A stretch of DNA of 64,000 nt from Plantago ovata (Eukaryota; Streptophyta; Magnoliopsida; Lamiales; Plantaginaceae). Position 1 is the stretch's first letter; each line of letters opens with the position of its first letter. The notes under the pieces were generated by a model, which did not search any database, was not told the origin of the DNA, and was given only the letters and a program-made list of their open reading frames with translations. Of this stretch, positions 44,881-58,827 are shown piece by piece. The stretch covers positions 108,103,348 through 108,167,347 of the forward strand of contig CM051456.1 of the NCBI GenBank assembly GCA_028274465.1, read 5' to 3'. The position numbers and the translations under genes are program-made.

Positions 44881-47012
44881 ATTTGGCTCACGCTCACCTG
44901 AGGTTGAATCTCATCGGAGATAAATTCCTTCCCTTATTAAATTTTCACTCGATTGACACCCCAAAGAGGTTGAAATCGACCACGAATGTGGGAAAGTGTT
45001 GGAAAATTAATATAAATGACTAGATTTCGTTCATCCCCAACAGTTTAAACCTTTGGGGGAGTTGGATTTATACCGATACATACCTCCTCGGTACTAAGTT
45101 TGAATGTTGGAGGCGTACTATACATGGTATATAGTAGTAGCTATTGGTGTTGGAGATAAAAAGATGAAAAGAGAGGGAACCTAGCTATTGGTGATAGCAA
45201 CCTTAATTATTTCACATTCATCATTAAAATTGTTCCAGCTTTGTGTACATGTCTTGTGACAAACCTTTCAACTTGTTCACATCTTTTTCTTTCTATCTAT
45301 ATATCTTTTTCTACTTCACTCTCATCTCATGCTTTCATTCAAAACCATACTCTCTCCCTAGTCCCTACCAATACGATAGTAGGAGGTCTCATGTTCAATA
45401 CCAATACGATACTAGGATGATCAATTTCATCACTTGTAATAGTAGCCAACTAAATACTACTGCTCGATATATGTTCAATCGTTTTCATAAAATTAGTTAA
45501 TTACACAAATAACTACTTAATTAATTAGAGTTACAAATCAAGTTTGCTTGCACTAGCCGCCACACCTCATTTTATTTGTTGTTTTCTCAGAATTCAATGT
45601 TTCAATAAGATACTATTATAAGAGGGACGAAGCATTAAACTCCAAATGTTTGGATCAGTAGCTTTTTGCCTAAAAATCTAGACACAAATTTTAAAGTTAT
45701 TTTAAATACGATATTTGAATCCGAAACCTCCAAATTAATTTGAAAATGGGCGGACCCGGACCTACGCATACACAACTTGGATGCCGGTAAGGAGCTCGCA
45801 CTTTCTCAAAAGTTTGCGATTTCCGTTTTTACTCGTACTTTCGTTGCTTGTGATCTGTACATGGAAATTATCATCTTTTTCAAAAATCAAACCCGTAACT
45901 TAGGTACGAAATATCTCAACGTACCACCATGTACTCCCCTGAGGCCTAGCCCCTTGCATATCAATGTCATGGGAACAGAACTAAACATGTAAAATTGTGT
46001 ACTTTTCTGTATTGTGTGTATGTGATGTTAATGTGTGTGAATGGATCACCAAAATTAATGGAACAAAGTGTTGTTCTCTTGAATAAGATTTCTCACAAGG
46101 GACATCCAACTTACTTGGCAATTGTATTACCCTCATACCCATGAGGGTAATAGGAAGAAAATAATACAAATGAGTATTTATTGGTAATAGTGTATTACTA
46201 ATGAATTTAGGTTAATACCAATAAACTTTGTCCTTGGTACTACCCCATTTTCTTGTAGTGAGGACGATTGGTTCATCCATTCAGAATTCTATTATGTGAA
46301 AATTAATCAGGGTATGTTATTATGACTATGTATGTGTCATATTGTGTGTCAAAATATGTTATTATGACTATGTATGTGTCATTGTTGTCACTCAAAATAT
46401 GAATGTTTAGCTACTGTTATTTGATCTATATTGAGTTCATCTTTAACTCTCCTACAATTAAGAGTTGTAGCATTTTCTTCTCTTACTACAACAAACATTG
46501 TAACAATTGTTGTTGATTGTGACGTTTCTTCTCGAGTACTCCGTTTCAAAGCTACGTACTAAATTACTCCAAATTCATCATCTACCAAAATTTAAATGGT
46601 ACTAGTACTACCACTAATTATACAATACTTTCAACTTTGTAAAATTCACTCTTTTCAGTGTTTTCATCAAGAAAATCTAGCAAGCGATTCACATTCCTTT
46701 TTCGCCAACAGTGCATGTGAGTGATCATGAAGTTCTCATGTTCACGAATCTTCTCCATCCTTTGCATCATTTTAATTACTTGTTAACTTTCATTTTTTCT
46801 TTTTGGGATGTAATGTACAACTCAAAGCCTTCCAAAATCTTATGATAACTTTTTCTGCGGTAAGATTCTTATTATTTCGACATCACATGGTTAGATTTTT
46901 TATGTCATGTTTAGCGGTGGGAACAACAACTCAATGTTTTGTAACCTTTAAATATTGGTTGAATGTAACGATTTTATTGAACCCTGAAATTTAAAGGCCA
47001 TTGTTATGCATA
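44881..47012. other. Repeat-flavoured intergenic DNA, no gene
   Basis: 44990-45085 holds a sequence ending ggggagttggatttataccg that reads like more LTR/TRIM remnant. At 46090-46260 there are two palindromic stretches (ttaccctcatacccatgagggtaa, and tattggtaa..ttaataccaata), and attttcttgtagtg at 46246-46258 resembles a CACTA right end, but I found no matching left end. No supported gene. Confidence 0.4.
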
Positions 47013-47014
47013 TA

Positions 47015-47124
47015 CTTTAAAACCTCTTTAAATTAATAAATTATTAATTTACCGATTATATAATATCTCGATAAATTAATAAATTCTCCGATCCCAACAA
47101 TATTAATTTATAGAGTTTTTACTG
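47015..47124. mobile_element. Emigrant-like MITE
   Basis: The right end reads CAGTAAAAACTCTATAAATTAATA reversed and the left end is CTTTAAAACCTCTTTAAATTAATA, matching the Emigrant terminal consensus CAGTAAAACCTCTATAAATTAATA. TA duplications lie on both sides (47013-47014 and 47125-47126). At 110 bp it is a deleted copy of this pogo-derived family. Confidence 0.8.
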
Positions 47125-47126
47125 TA

Positions 47127-48364
47127 TTCTTGATTCAGTCTAAGAGCATTGAAAATATTGTTGGGATCAAGCATATTGTTGATGAAAAAATACATGTCTC
47201 TCACATGAATATATGGAGAAAACACCATAAATTATATGAATCATGGGCTGATACAATCGAAAAGTTGTTGATGAAATTATGTGAATCATAAGTCGACGCA
47301 GTCGGAGGCTTTTTGGCCTCTTTTTCTACATATATAACTATGTTTTACTTCTTATTCTTATTCCACACACAACTACTTTGATTTGGGTTTATGTGAAAGT
47401 AGAGGGGTATGTCTTTGTGCTGAAATCACTCATAGATCTGTCTTTATACTTTGGCATCTCCACTCTGCTACTCTTCCTATTTAATTACTAAGACTGAAGC
47501 AAAAGGTGCGAAAGAAATAAATGAAGAAGCTTCCCTTTGATCTCGTTATTATACGATGAGTTTTGCATTGTTCTTAAATTATATGATTTTAAGATTGTAA
47601 TTAATATAATACTTTCTTCATTTCATTAATAACTTCCTAGGTTTATATTTTGGGCGTTCTTTACAAACTTCCTAACCCAAATATATATGGAAAGTTTTTC
47701 AACTCAATTACTAATTTTTTATTATTTCTCTCTCATTCTTTATAACCACTTTATCACTCTCTCTCTCTCATACTTTATCACTCATTTACAATTAAATACT
47801 CATACATCTTTAATATTATTCCTGAAATTTGATAATTTTTACTCCTTAAAAAGTAACAATGAAATTGAGGAAGTATTAGATTTTCAAGATAATAATTAAT
47901 TAGGACGGTGGACTTTCAATATTTGACTTTCAATATAATATCTTTTTTATTAATATGTCTCAATGAATTCTTTATGTATTCCTTTTTTGGACGTCTCAGT
48001 CAATTTTTTACGTTTTCATTTTTCGAAACTACCCTCACATCTCATCTATATTATTTTAAACGTGAACCTCACTTTTACACATTTTAACTTTATTCATATC
48101 TCATACTCTTTTAGTTAAATCCAATACCCCACATTTATATACAATATATTAATATAACAATGTCAAACAAAATAACTCATGAAAAACATTCAAAAATCAA
48201 ACAAGTTTATGATTGGATGTTAGAATAAGAAAATATTTTTTTAATGATGATAGTTATTATGATGGTGGACCATCTTTACCTTTATCTTTATCATAATTAG
48301 ATGAATAAAATAAATATTTCATTAATATGTGTAACATTCTTAAGCATCTTATATTAAAAAACTA
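47127..48364. other. Intergenic DNA with degenerate MITE-like pieces
   Basis: No gene. The stretches 47615-47880 (ttcattaataacttcctagg .. gaggaagtatta) and 47960-48240 (ccttttttggacgtctcagtc) resemble decayed Stowaway-type elements, but I could not pair their ends. Confidence 0.35.
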
Positions 48365-49212
48365 TGGAAGTAATATTATTGGTGTTGAAACTAATGAAAT
48401 TAATATTTTTCTGATGATGAAACTAACATTGTTGGTACTTACACTAATGAAACTAACATTTTTATGTTGAAACTTCCCAACTTTGTTGATGATGAATTAA
48501 TTTAAACTAACACTATTTTATGGTGAAATTAATACTACTAATGGTGTTGAAACTAATGAAACATACACTTTTTTATGATGAAACTAAGACCTTTTGCTTC
48601 TTTTGGTTTTCGCTTCTCATTCTCATCCAACGTGTTTTTTTTTTTATAATTGTTATCATTTTTCTCGGCATTCTCTTTTTGTATTTCCATTTCCTCTTCT
48701 ACCATCCATTTTCAATTCACTTTTTAGAGAATGTGATGAATGTTTGTGAAATTTGGGAGAAAATGAAGAGGTTATATGATGCCCTTTCAACTTTTTTTTT
48801 TTTTTTACTTCAGTGCACGTTTTAGTAGAATGAACTAATTTGTAACAATGCTAGTGAGATTGCCTTATTTTTAATGATTTTAGGAAGATTGGAATTTATG
48901 TGAAATGATGTTAGCGAAAGTTCCTTATGTGTAATGATTTACCCTTTAAGCATCAATATGTAACTTTCACTTAAAAGTATAACATTTGAGTTGGCATCAG
49001 TCCATCGCACGATACACTATTCTGCGCGCCAAATGTTTTAGTTTTGGGGCGTGATAGGACGGACATGATAATTAAATACAACTTCATACATTTGTTTCAT
49101 TAGTTAAGTATTATGATTCATGAACGCTTAGCTTTGTAGTTAATCTTGATGATAAGAAAGTATGTCCAATGCACTCCAAGCGTTTTAAGACTAACTACGG
49201 CTAATTCCTTAG
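48365..49212 (+). repeat. Tandem duplication, left copy (holds CACTA copy 2)
   Basis: It begins with a gatgaaactaac / gttgaaactaatgaaac minirepeat array, then ttttgcttct, agagaat(g/a)tgatgaatgtt(t/c), gttagcgaaagttccttatgtgtaatgat and ggctaattccttag. The copy is interrupted by the CACTA element after 49212 and finishes at 53511-53543. The order matches 53544-54632. Confidence 0.88.
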
Positions 49213-50888
49213 CACTACAAGAAATCCTTAAAATAGCCACCAGACGTAGCCACGGATACTATCTGTTGCTAAAATAGCCACGAATCAACTTTTTAGCCAC
49301 GGATAGTCACGAACTGAGACTGGACGCTCAGTTCGTGCCTGTCCAGGCCCGAGTTCGTGGAACTCGGCCACGGATAGAATTTATCCGTATCAACAATTGA
49401 TACAGATAGAATATTCGTCGCTACAGTATTTTTTTAAAAAAAATGGAAATTAAATGCAGTTACAGATAGATTCTATCCGTCACAAGTTGTTTTTTAATAA
49501 AAAAATAAAAATAAAAATAAAGGTTAGCCACGGATATAAGCCTGAATAAGAGACCGGATCCAGTCTCTTCTTCCTCATTTTCTTTTCTCCCAAATTTTTA
49601 TTTCCCCCCAAGTTTCTCCCAATTTCAATTTCAATTTCAATTCACTCCTCCACCACTCAAATCGACCACCACCCTACGGCCCCCCATTCCGGATTGACCA
49701 CCACCGCGCCACCACTACGGACCGACCATCAACTTCCATATCCACCGTCTGTCTCCATCGCCGCTTCCATCTCCACCGCACCACCTCCATCTCCGCCTCC
49801 ATCTCCACCGCACCACCTCCAGTGCCGTTCCACCACCATTGTTGTGCCACCACCACTGCCGTTCCACCAACTCCCTCCTTCATTTTCCAGGTTAGCACCG
49901 AAACCCTAAATTTGGTTTTTTTGGATTAAAAACTTGAATTGATTTAGTATGAATTGTTGTTATGTTATTGACTAATTTTTTATGAATTTATGTTAAGTTA
50001 TTGGCTACTTTTTTATGAATTGATGTTAATTTTGCTAACCCTAAAACCCTAAGTTTCAGAGTTTTTTAATTTTTTATTTTTATTTTGTAATTAAGCTCAA
50101 TTCTGTTAATTTCGTTAATTTGTACTAATATTTAGATCAATTCTGTTAATTTGCCTAATTTTATTAATTTAGTCCTTTTAATTAATTTAGGTTAAGTAAT
50201 TTAAATTAACAGTTTTCTTAATCTAATAGAATTTCTGAATTTAATTTGTTTAATTTAAAGTTTTTATAAATTTTGTAAATTAATTGTAAATTTCTTAAAA
50301 GTTATGTAAATTAAATAAACTAAATTTAGTTCGCTAATTGTATTACTTGTACCCTATAGTGAATTTTTTATTATTTTTGGTATATTTTGATTTAATTTGT
50401 TGTAATTTCATAATAAATTGTTGAAATTAAATTACTAAAAGTAATTATGTTTATATGTTAATTTTGCAATATTAATTTAGCAAATGTAGATTATTTAGTT
50501 AATTTTTACAATTGGATAGTATATTTGATTTTTATAGTAAAAAATGTAATTATTGATAAAATTGGATTAATATGGATTGATTTGGAGCAAACTTGGACAC
50601 GGGACATTATTATAATAAGATAAATTAGTGAAAAACAACCTTGAACATTGCACATTATAATAAGATAAGATAGTGAAAAACGACCTTGAACATTGGACTT
50701 TATAAGTTAAAGAATTAGAAAATTGGACTTCATAAGTTAGGAGACCCTAAAACGACCTTGGTTATACTTCATAATAGATACTAATTATTGTTATGACATT
50801 TCTTTTAGTTAATAAGTTATACTTCTTTAATCTTTGGTTTGTTGAGATAATAACGAGTTTTCTTGTCTTTTGTTCATGTTATGCAGAT

Positions 50889-52871
50889 ATGCCTCGCCAG
50901 CACCCCTACCCAGCATCGCCACCGAGGCGACGAGCAGGACCAGTAGCACCACCGGCACCTGATCAGGGTACGTCGCCTAGTGCCGGGTCAGACACGGAGT
51001 TGGAGGATGCTCGTGAGGCATGGACCCCACAGTGTAGCCAGCTGGGCCAGCCCCAGTTCTCTCAGGGCGCCACTCCTTCTCACGTGTCGAAGACCGACTC
51101 TCCGGGTTCGAGCAGGGTTTCTGCGTATGACACTTCGCAGTCTGAGGACGATGGGTGCCCCGATCGAGGAGTGGTTTGAAGGCCAGGCGTACAAGGGCCT
51201 TCTGGTTTTGCACTTTTATGGGATGAAGTAAGTTAGTTATTATGTTTTACACCGTTTTCATTAATAATTAAGTTACATCAATACTAATGGTTATGTTATT
51301 AATAACCCTTTACATTCTCTTTCAGGTTTGCCCCTAAAGCTGCTACGGAGAGGCTCTCGAAGATTCTTTCCGGGAATCTGGCGGGTCCTGGAAAGGCGGG
51401 TGGCGGGGAGAAGTGGAGCACTCTTCCTCTCCATGTGAGGAAGAGTCACTTCCAGGATCTGAGGGTACGTAATCCTACTTCATTTTTTTTTTAGACCGCA
51501 TTCACGCTGGGTAGGCGGCGCCCATGCACCTTGTTACACATTGTTAGACCGCATTCACATTGGGTAGGCGGCGCCCACGCAAAACCTTGTCTTCCATTTT
51601 CCTATTACTGTTTGATTGTATATGCATGGGATCGGTCTTTTTGCATGCAGAAGTACTTCTGGATCCCTCAGAGGAATGTTCAGGATCTGTGGAGGATGTT
51701 CAACCACGAGGCCTCTGAGATCTACAAGCATAAAATCCACAAGGCCAAGCATGCGTGTGTGGTGGACGATAAGCATATATGGGTTAACTACATCAACTCA
51801 GGGCATTATGCTTTGTGTGATACATAATGGGGCCAGCCGTGGGTGCAAGCTACTGCCGATAAGAACGCCTCAACCGCGGGAAGGCGCCTGATGACTGGGT
51901 CGGTACCTCGCGGCACTTCGCAGGGTCTATCTCAGCTTCCGAGCTCCACCGCCGTTCGGTACGTTTGTTTTCTTCTTCTAGTTTTTTGTTTTCTTGTTTG
52001 TGACTAGTGTTGAATACTTATTGCTACAACTTGTTTATTATATATGTTTATATATATTATAACTTTTTTACATGTTTATATACCGTGTTACTAACTTGTT
52101 TACATGTTTATATATATGCTACAACTTGTTAGGTCGCAGAGGGGAGGGAGATGTCACTCCACGACTTGCATGTCCACTTCAAGCGTAACAAGGCAGGCGA
52201 ATGGAGTGGCCCCAAGGATGCGCTCATCTCGGTTCGTACAATCTTTATTAAATTAACACTTTAATTTTATATTATATAAATATATATTATATGTATTTAT
52301 ATTTAATTCATGATAACAGGCGACGTACACGAAGAGGCTGCGGAAGGCTGTTGAGGAGGCAGGCGACGTTGATCTCACACTGGTGGAGAAGAACACCATG
52401 TATCGTGAGATCAACGAGTTGAGTGAGAAGGGCCGCATCTACGACATTGGGAGTATATCCCATGTTGTAGCTCCTACTTCTTCGACCGTCTCCCAGGGCG
52501 ATTCCCGTGCTAGGTCACGTCGTCTGACCGAGGAGGAGCTCCTGCAGCAGCACATGGAGCTGAAGAGGAAGGTAGAAGAGATTGAGGCGCGCGAGGAGGA
52601 GACCTGCCGAGTTGCACAGATGTCCCTGCATGAGTCTCAGAAGCAGTTCGAAGAGCGGCAACGAAAGTTGGAGGAGGAGGCAGCTGAGAAGCTGAGGAAG
52701 TTGTAGGAAGAGGTGGCAGAGAGGCAGCGGAAGATGGAGGCAGATTTGGCGGAGAGGCAGAAGAAGTGGGATGAGGAGATGGCGGAGAGTAGGAAGAAAA
52801 TGAAGCTCATGATGCATCAATTCATCGCCTCCCAGACCCGGTCGTCCCAGGCTGTGCCACCCCCACAGTAG
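50889..52871 (+). pseudogene. TnpA / Transposase_24-like gene of CACTA copy 2
   Basis: Five exon-like pieces, roughly 50889-51230, 51330-51463, 51651-51958, 52137-52230 and 52321-52871. They encode a Pro-rich N-terminus (MPRQHPYPASPPRRR), then EEWFEGQAYKGLLVLHFYGM, GGGEKWSTLP, WIPQRNVQDLWRMFNHEA, HVHFKRNKAGEW, MYREINELSEKGRIYDIGS, and a long Glu/Arg/Lys-rich coiled coil. The KGR-YD-GS block and the coiled coil fit plant En/Spm Transposase_24-type proteins. Breaks: a one-base frame change within the first exon (before APIEEWFEG), a TAA after HYALCDT near 51825, and a TAG near 52705 in the coiled coil, with the same frame running on to 52871. It is lightly decayed. Confidence 0.72.
51494..51583. 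repeat. Intronic repeat ccgcattca..gggtaggcgg in CACTA copy 2
   Basis: Two copies of agaccgcattcac(g/a)(c/t)tgggtaggcggcgccca separated by a short spacer, between the GGGEKWST and WIPQRNVQDLW exons. It matches the repeat at 10230-10390 in CACTA copy 1. Confidence 0.88.
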
Positions 52872-53543
52872 TCCCGGACCCAGTCCCTTGGATTCATATT
52901 CGGACATTCTATTATGTAGTTTATATATATTCGTACACTTTCTTTTCTTATTATCGTACGTACATTACTATTTTCTGTTTTTATATGGTACAATTTCGAT
53001 TCTGTATATATTCGGATGATTTTTGTATTATTTCATATAATTAAATGTATAATTATCATCAAACACGTATTCCAATCGACAAACAAAACGAACATTCAGA
53101 AAAAAAATAATAAAATAACAAGAAGCCACAGATAGAAAAATATTGTATGTAACCCCACTAACGGATTAAATCTATCTGTCACTACGTATTTTTCATTTTC
53201 CGTTTAATATGCCCAGCTTTTCTAACAGATAGAATCAATCCGTTAGAAAATGATGCTACAGATATGATCTATCCGTGGTAAAACCCAAAGCCCGGATTAG
53301 GCCTGGTCAAGAGTCTATCCGTGGCTACAAGGCCGAAACGTGGCTAATAAATAGCCACGAATAGTACTCGTGGATAAGATGCTGCTATGCCATTTTTTGC
53401 CACGGCCTTATTAGCAACGGATCTATCCGTGGCTAAGCTCTTTTAGCCACGAATCGGCTTTTTTAGACACGGATAGATCCGTGGCTAAAACCTAATTCCT
53501 TCTAGTGTAGTTCGAAGAGAGTCCGCACTATTGTGGTGAAACT

Positions 53544-54632
53544 AAACACGGTTGGTGTTGAAAATAATGAAACTAACACTTTTTCATGATGAAGCTAATG
53601 AACTTAACAAATTTTTATGATGAAACTAAAACTACTGGTGTTGAAACTATAGTGAATCCTTTTTTGTGATGAAACTAACTTTTGATATGAAACTAACTTT
53701 CTGAAAATGAAGCTAACATTGGTTCTGTTGAAACTAATGAAACTACTACTTTTTTATATGACGAAAATAACATTGGTGGTGTTTAAATTAATGAAACTAA
53801 TACTTATTTGATGTCGAAAGTAACATTGTTGGTGATGAAACTAATAAAATTAACAATTTTTTATAATAAGACTAACATTGTTGGTGATGAAATTAACATT
53901 TTTTATGATGAAACTAATACTAATGGTGCTGAAATTAAACAAATTAACACATTTTGATGATGAAACTAATACGTTTTGCTTCTAGTTTTTGCTTCTCTGG
54001 CATTGTTTCATCTTTTTTTTTATTGTTATCATTTATTCTGGGCAATATTTTTGTATTTCCTTTTCTCATACCATCCATTTTCAATTCGCTTCTTAGAGAA
54101 TATGATGAATGTTCATGAAATTTGCGAGAAAATCAAGAGGTTTTCTGGTTGTTGTCATTTCAATTTTTTTTCCATTTTTAACGTCACTGCACAGTTTTAG
54201 ATAGAATGAACTAATATGTAATAATGTTAGAGAGATCGCCTTTTTGGTAATGATGTTAGCAAGATTGGAATTTATGTGTAATGATGTTAGCGAAAGTTCC
54301 TTATGTGTAATGATGTTCCCTTTTAAGCATCAATGTGTAAGTTTCACTTAAAAGTACAGATTTCGTGACAGCATGAGTCCATCACACAATATATTTTTCG
54401 GCGCGCTAAACTTTAAGTTCGGGTGTGATAGGAAGGACATGATAATTAAATACAACTCCATACATTTGTTTCATGAGAAAGTGAGTAACAATTAAGTATC
54501 ATGATCCATGAACGCTTATCTTTGTAGTTAATTTTATTTTTATGATAATAAAGTATGTCCAATACACTCCAGCATTTTAAGACTAAGGTTAATTCCTTAG
54601 TTCAAAGAGAGTCCGGACTGTTGTGGTCCTAG
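53544..54632 (+). repeat. Tandem duplication, right copy with empty CACTA site
   Basis: It repeats the left copy in order, with a longer minirepeat array at 53544-53970. At 54593-54630 it reads attccttagttcaaagagagtcc, the uninterrupted version of the CACTA target. It ends at ggactgttgtgg, the same point at which the left copy ends (gcactattgtgg). Confidence 0.88.
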
Positions 54633-56249
<1,617 letters not shown>

Positions 56250-56259
56250 TATATATAAA
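56250..56259 (+). promoter_or_regulatory. Likely TATA box of the SAUR gene
   Basis: TATATATAAA about 430 bp before the SAUR start codon. The leader would then be long and contain short upstream ORFs. Confidence 0.5.
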
Positions 56260-56376
56260 CCTCTCATTTCTTGCCAATTCATTTCATTTCTATATTTACT
56301 TTCTTCACTAGCTACATATATTCAACAAACTTTTTGTACCTTTCATGGTCATTTTCTTGAATTCTGAGGTTCGTTA

Positions 56377-56446
56377 ATGCACGATGAGCAACACTATGAG
56401 GCCAAGGTTGAAGCTCATGTTCAACTTAGTTTATGATAGAGGTTGA
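56377..56446 (+). other. Two overlapping short upstream ORFs in the SAUR leader
   Basis: ATG at 56377 opens a 19-residue frame (MHDEQHYEAKVEAHVQLSL, stop at 56434-56436). ATG at 56384 opens a 20-residue frame (MSNTMRPRLKLMFNLVYDRG, stop at 56444-56446). The frames overlap in different phases. Either could lower translation of the SAUR frame if this segment is in the mRNA, which is not proven. Confidence 0.4.
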
Positions 56447-56689
56447 AGCCTTATTTCTTTGAGCTGATCTTTTCACCCCACACTTTACACCAAGTTTGCT
56501 TTCATATTTACATGATAAATTAAAGATGTATTACGTACACTTTTAGCTAAGTGGTCTTCTTGTTTCGAAAGAAAGACATAAAATTATTAGATACTTTAAG
56601 CATTAATTATTAGATACTTTAAGCACTAAAAAGTAGCTACCCTTTTTTTTCTTTCTTCCTTTCTTCTACTTTTTTAACACAAGAAGAGA

Positions 56690-57196
56690 ATGGATTGTCC
56701 TAAAGTTAAAGGTAAGAAAGGGATCATCTCCAAAACATGGGAGAGATGCAAGTCCTTCAGTGGTGGCATTGGAAGAAAGGGTTCTTCCGGTAACGCCCTC
56801 AAGTTAAAGAGCAAATCTTGGCCGCGGGGCTTATCCCATGCTAGTGCTAGGTATCACGACGATGATGAAGAAAAAGGAAGCAAGAGAAGTTCGAAACAGG
56901 TGGTCCCAGAAGGATGCTTTTCCATCTATGTTGGGCCAGAAAGAGAACGATTCGTTATCAAGACCGAGTATGTCAATCACCCCTCCTTCAAGGCGCTGCT
57001 TGAAGAGGCAGAATCGGAGTATGGATATAGTAGTGATGGTCCTTTGATGCTTCCATGTGAAGTTGATGAATTTGTGAAGGTACTGATGGAGATGGATAGT
57101 GAAGAAATTGGTGGAAATCATCAGAGGTGTGGGTTTGTGTCAAGGAGTCATTCTTCTTCCTACTATATGCTTGCTACTCCACAAAGACTGCATTAA
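56690..57196 (+). CDS. SAUR family auxin-responsive protein
   Basis: An intronless gene of 168 residues. SAUR proteins inhibit PP2C.D phosphatases and so activate plasma-membrane proton pumps in auxin-driven growth; that role is known for some family members and inferred here. The basic N-terminus (about residues 1-45) is followed by an acidic HDDDEEKG turn. The SAUR domain spans about residues 68-135: VPEGCFSIYVGPERERFVI, YVNHPSFKALLEEAESEYGY, GPLMLPCEVDEFVKVLMEM. A Ser-rich C-terminal tail follows. The length is at the long end for the family, which is typically 90-180 residues. The frame is complete. Confidence 0.95.
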   Translation: MDCPKVKGKKGIISKTWERCKSFSGGIGRKGSSGNALKLKSKSWPRGLSHASARYHDDDEEKGSKRSSKQVVPEGCFSIYVGPERERFVIKTEYVNHPSFKALLEEAESEYGYSSDGPLMLPCEVDEFVKVLMEMDSEEIGGNHQRCGFVSRSHSSSYYMLATPQRLH

Positions 57197-58050
57197 TTAA
57201 GTGCAGTTTACATTTTAAAGGCTTGTTAGTTATTATTGCTGTGTTATAAAAGTTTGTACGTGTATATTGCATGAACATCGATCCTGATAATTAATTACAT
57301 GCGCGCGGAGATCTATCTTGGTTGTGTGAAATTGTTCTTTTAGATATATAGGACCCTCAAATTTCTAATGAATACCGTGTATGTTGTTTCCTTTCTCCTT
57401 TTGGAGTATGCATATGTATATTCATGGAAATTTCAATAAGAAACGAATACGAAATTACATGAATTTGCATTTGGGCTACACACGCCTATATCATATGAGT
57501 CGCATATATATATTCTCTTAATTTACACTCGTCTAATGGTTAAATCGTAAAATCTACATTATCATTTTCAATGTTAAATTAATTAACAATTGACAACAAA
57601 TAAAAGCAAAGCGAAACTTTGAGAATTAATTAATGGTGACATTTGCTAAAATAAAATGATTTTAATTTGTTGTTATCTGGTTGTGGAATCCAAGTACTTT
57701 CTCAATTATTGGTTGGTGTCTTTTTGACTATTTCCACATAGAAAATGTCCATCTTCTCTCCTACTCGTTCACGTAGCTCAAGTAATTTTTCGAGTCTTTT
57801 TCTGTTGCTCTCTCTCCTCTCAGAGCTAGTGGCAATTAATTAGATGAATGAAAAGGAATAATTAAATTAACGCTGGTTAAAGTTACTACTGGAGTCCATT
57901 AGTTGAGGCCCACTAATATTGTTGAACTTGCATTATTGTCCTAAATATATATATCCAGTAATTAATTATTTTTTTGAAAAAATTCAAAGCTCAACTTTGT
58001 CTGGTTCTTGTTCGATCACCAACCGTGATCTAAACTAAATTGTCGTTCAG
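57197..58050. other. 3' flank of the SAUR gene, no other gene
   Basis: Presumed 3' UTR followed by AT-rich intergenic DNA with nothing recognised. Confidence 0.4.
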
Positions 58051-58063
58051 CATACAGAACAAT

Positions 58064-58814
58064 TCGTTGAGTCTCTTTGGCTTGTGTCCCGTGGTGTGGC
58101 CTTAAATTTATTGCCACTTGTCGGTTGTGTGTACTTAAGAGGAGGGAAAGGGTTAACATAAGTTGTAGTCATCCCGCATTAACAAGGATGGACCTTGGCG
58201 TTTGATGAAGCTTTGGATGTTCATTATTAAAGTTGCTCGTTTTAAGTACACTTTCTGGCATATGGTGTAGGAGCGTGATCACTTGAGGTATATGGGTCGT
58301 CTTTGTCTTGTTTTTTTGTCCGGACCACATCTTTAAATTGTTTGCCACTTGTCCACAAGGGCATAGGGTGGAGGAAGTTGCCTAGAGCGCTACCCCGGAT
58401 CACATCTTTAAATTACTTGCCACTTGTCCGTAAGTACATATGGTGTAGGAGGTGGGCTAGGGGTAGATTCTCGAGGAATTGACGGTTCGGTTTTGGTGAG
58501 TCCGTTGGTGAACTACCGAGTGTTCAGAGTTTTGACTCTTTGGGGCTATCTTATTTGTCCTTGGCTGTTGGAGTTAGGCTTCCTTTGCTACTGTTTCCTC
58601 CTTGTTGTTGCTCCTTGTGGCCAGTGTAGTGACTTGAGTTTTATTTGTGTTTGTTTCCTTAGTGAACTGGCAGGTAAGAGATCTTTTGTTCTTCACGCTT
58701 TTTCTGGAGTTTGTTCCGTGTTTTTCGTTGTATTCGTTGTTGTATCCTTTGTTGGTCCATTTCTTATGCACTTTTAATAATAAAATGCTTTTAGCCGTTT
58801 AAAAAAAAAAAAAA
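58064..58814 (+). mobile_element. LINE 3' UTR fragment with 13-bp TSD
   Basis: Flanked by CATACAGAACAAT (58051-58063) and CACACAGAACAAT (58815-58827), 12 of 13 identical. It ends ataataaaatgcttttagccgttt followed by a long A run. Inside, three diverged repeats carry ttaaat(t)..ttgccacttgtc. The 117-residue ORF at 58424-58777 has no recognisable domain and lies in this 3' UTR-like sequence, so I do not call a gene. Confidence 0.72.
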
Positions 58815-58827
58815 CACACAGAACAAT

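Larger units (their letters stand above)
49213..53507 (+). mobile_element. CACTA (En/Spm) transposon, copy 2, non-autonomous
   Basis: It starts CACTACAAGAAATCC and ends ATTCCTTCTAGTG, which reads CACTAGAAGGAAT reversed. The 3-bp duplication TAG is perfect (49210-49212 and 53508-53510) and is confirmed by the empty site in the neighbouring duplicate. Subterminal arrays carry tagccacggata-type motifs in both orientations (49245-49480 and 53100-53490), different from the gcgacggat motif of copy 1. The interior (4295 bp in all) holds a multi-exon TnpA/Transposase_24-like pseudogene and no Tnp2. Confidence 0.92.

Noticed and set aside
46246-46258. A third CACTA element ending CTTGTAGTG
   Set aside because: Only a right-end-like sequence is seen. 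No matching CACTA left end or TSD was found upstream.
58424-58777. 117-residue ORF with hydrophobic C-terminus
   Set aside because: It lies inside a TSD-bounded LINE 3' fragment and contains no known domain; read as chance.
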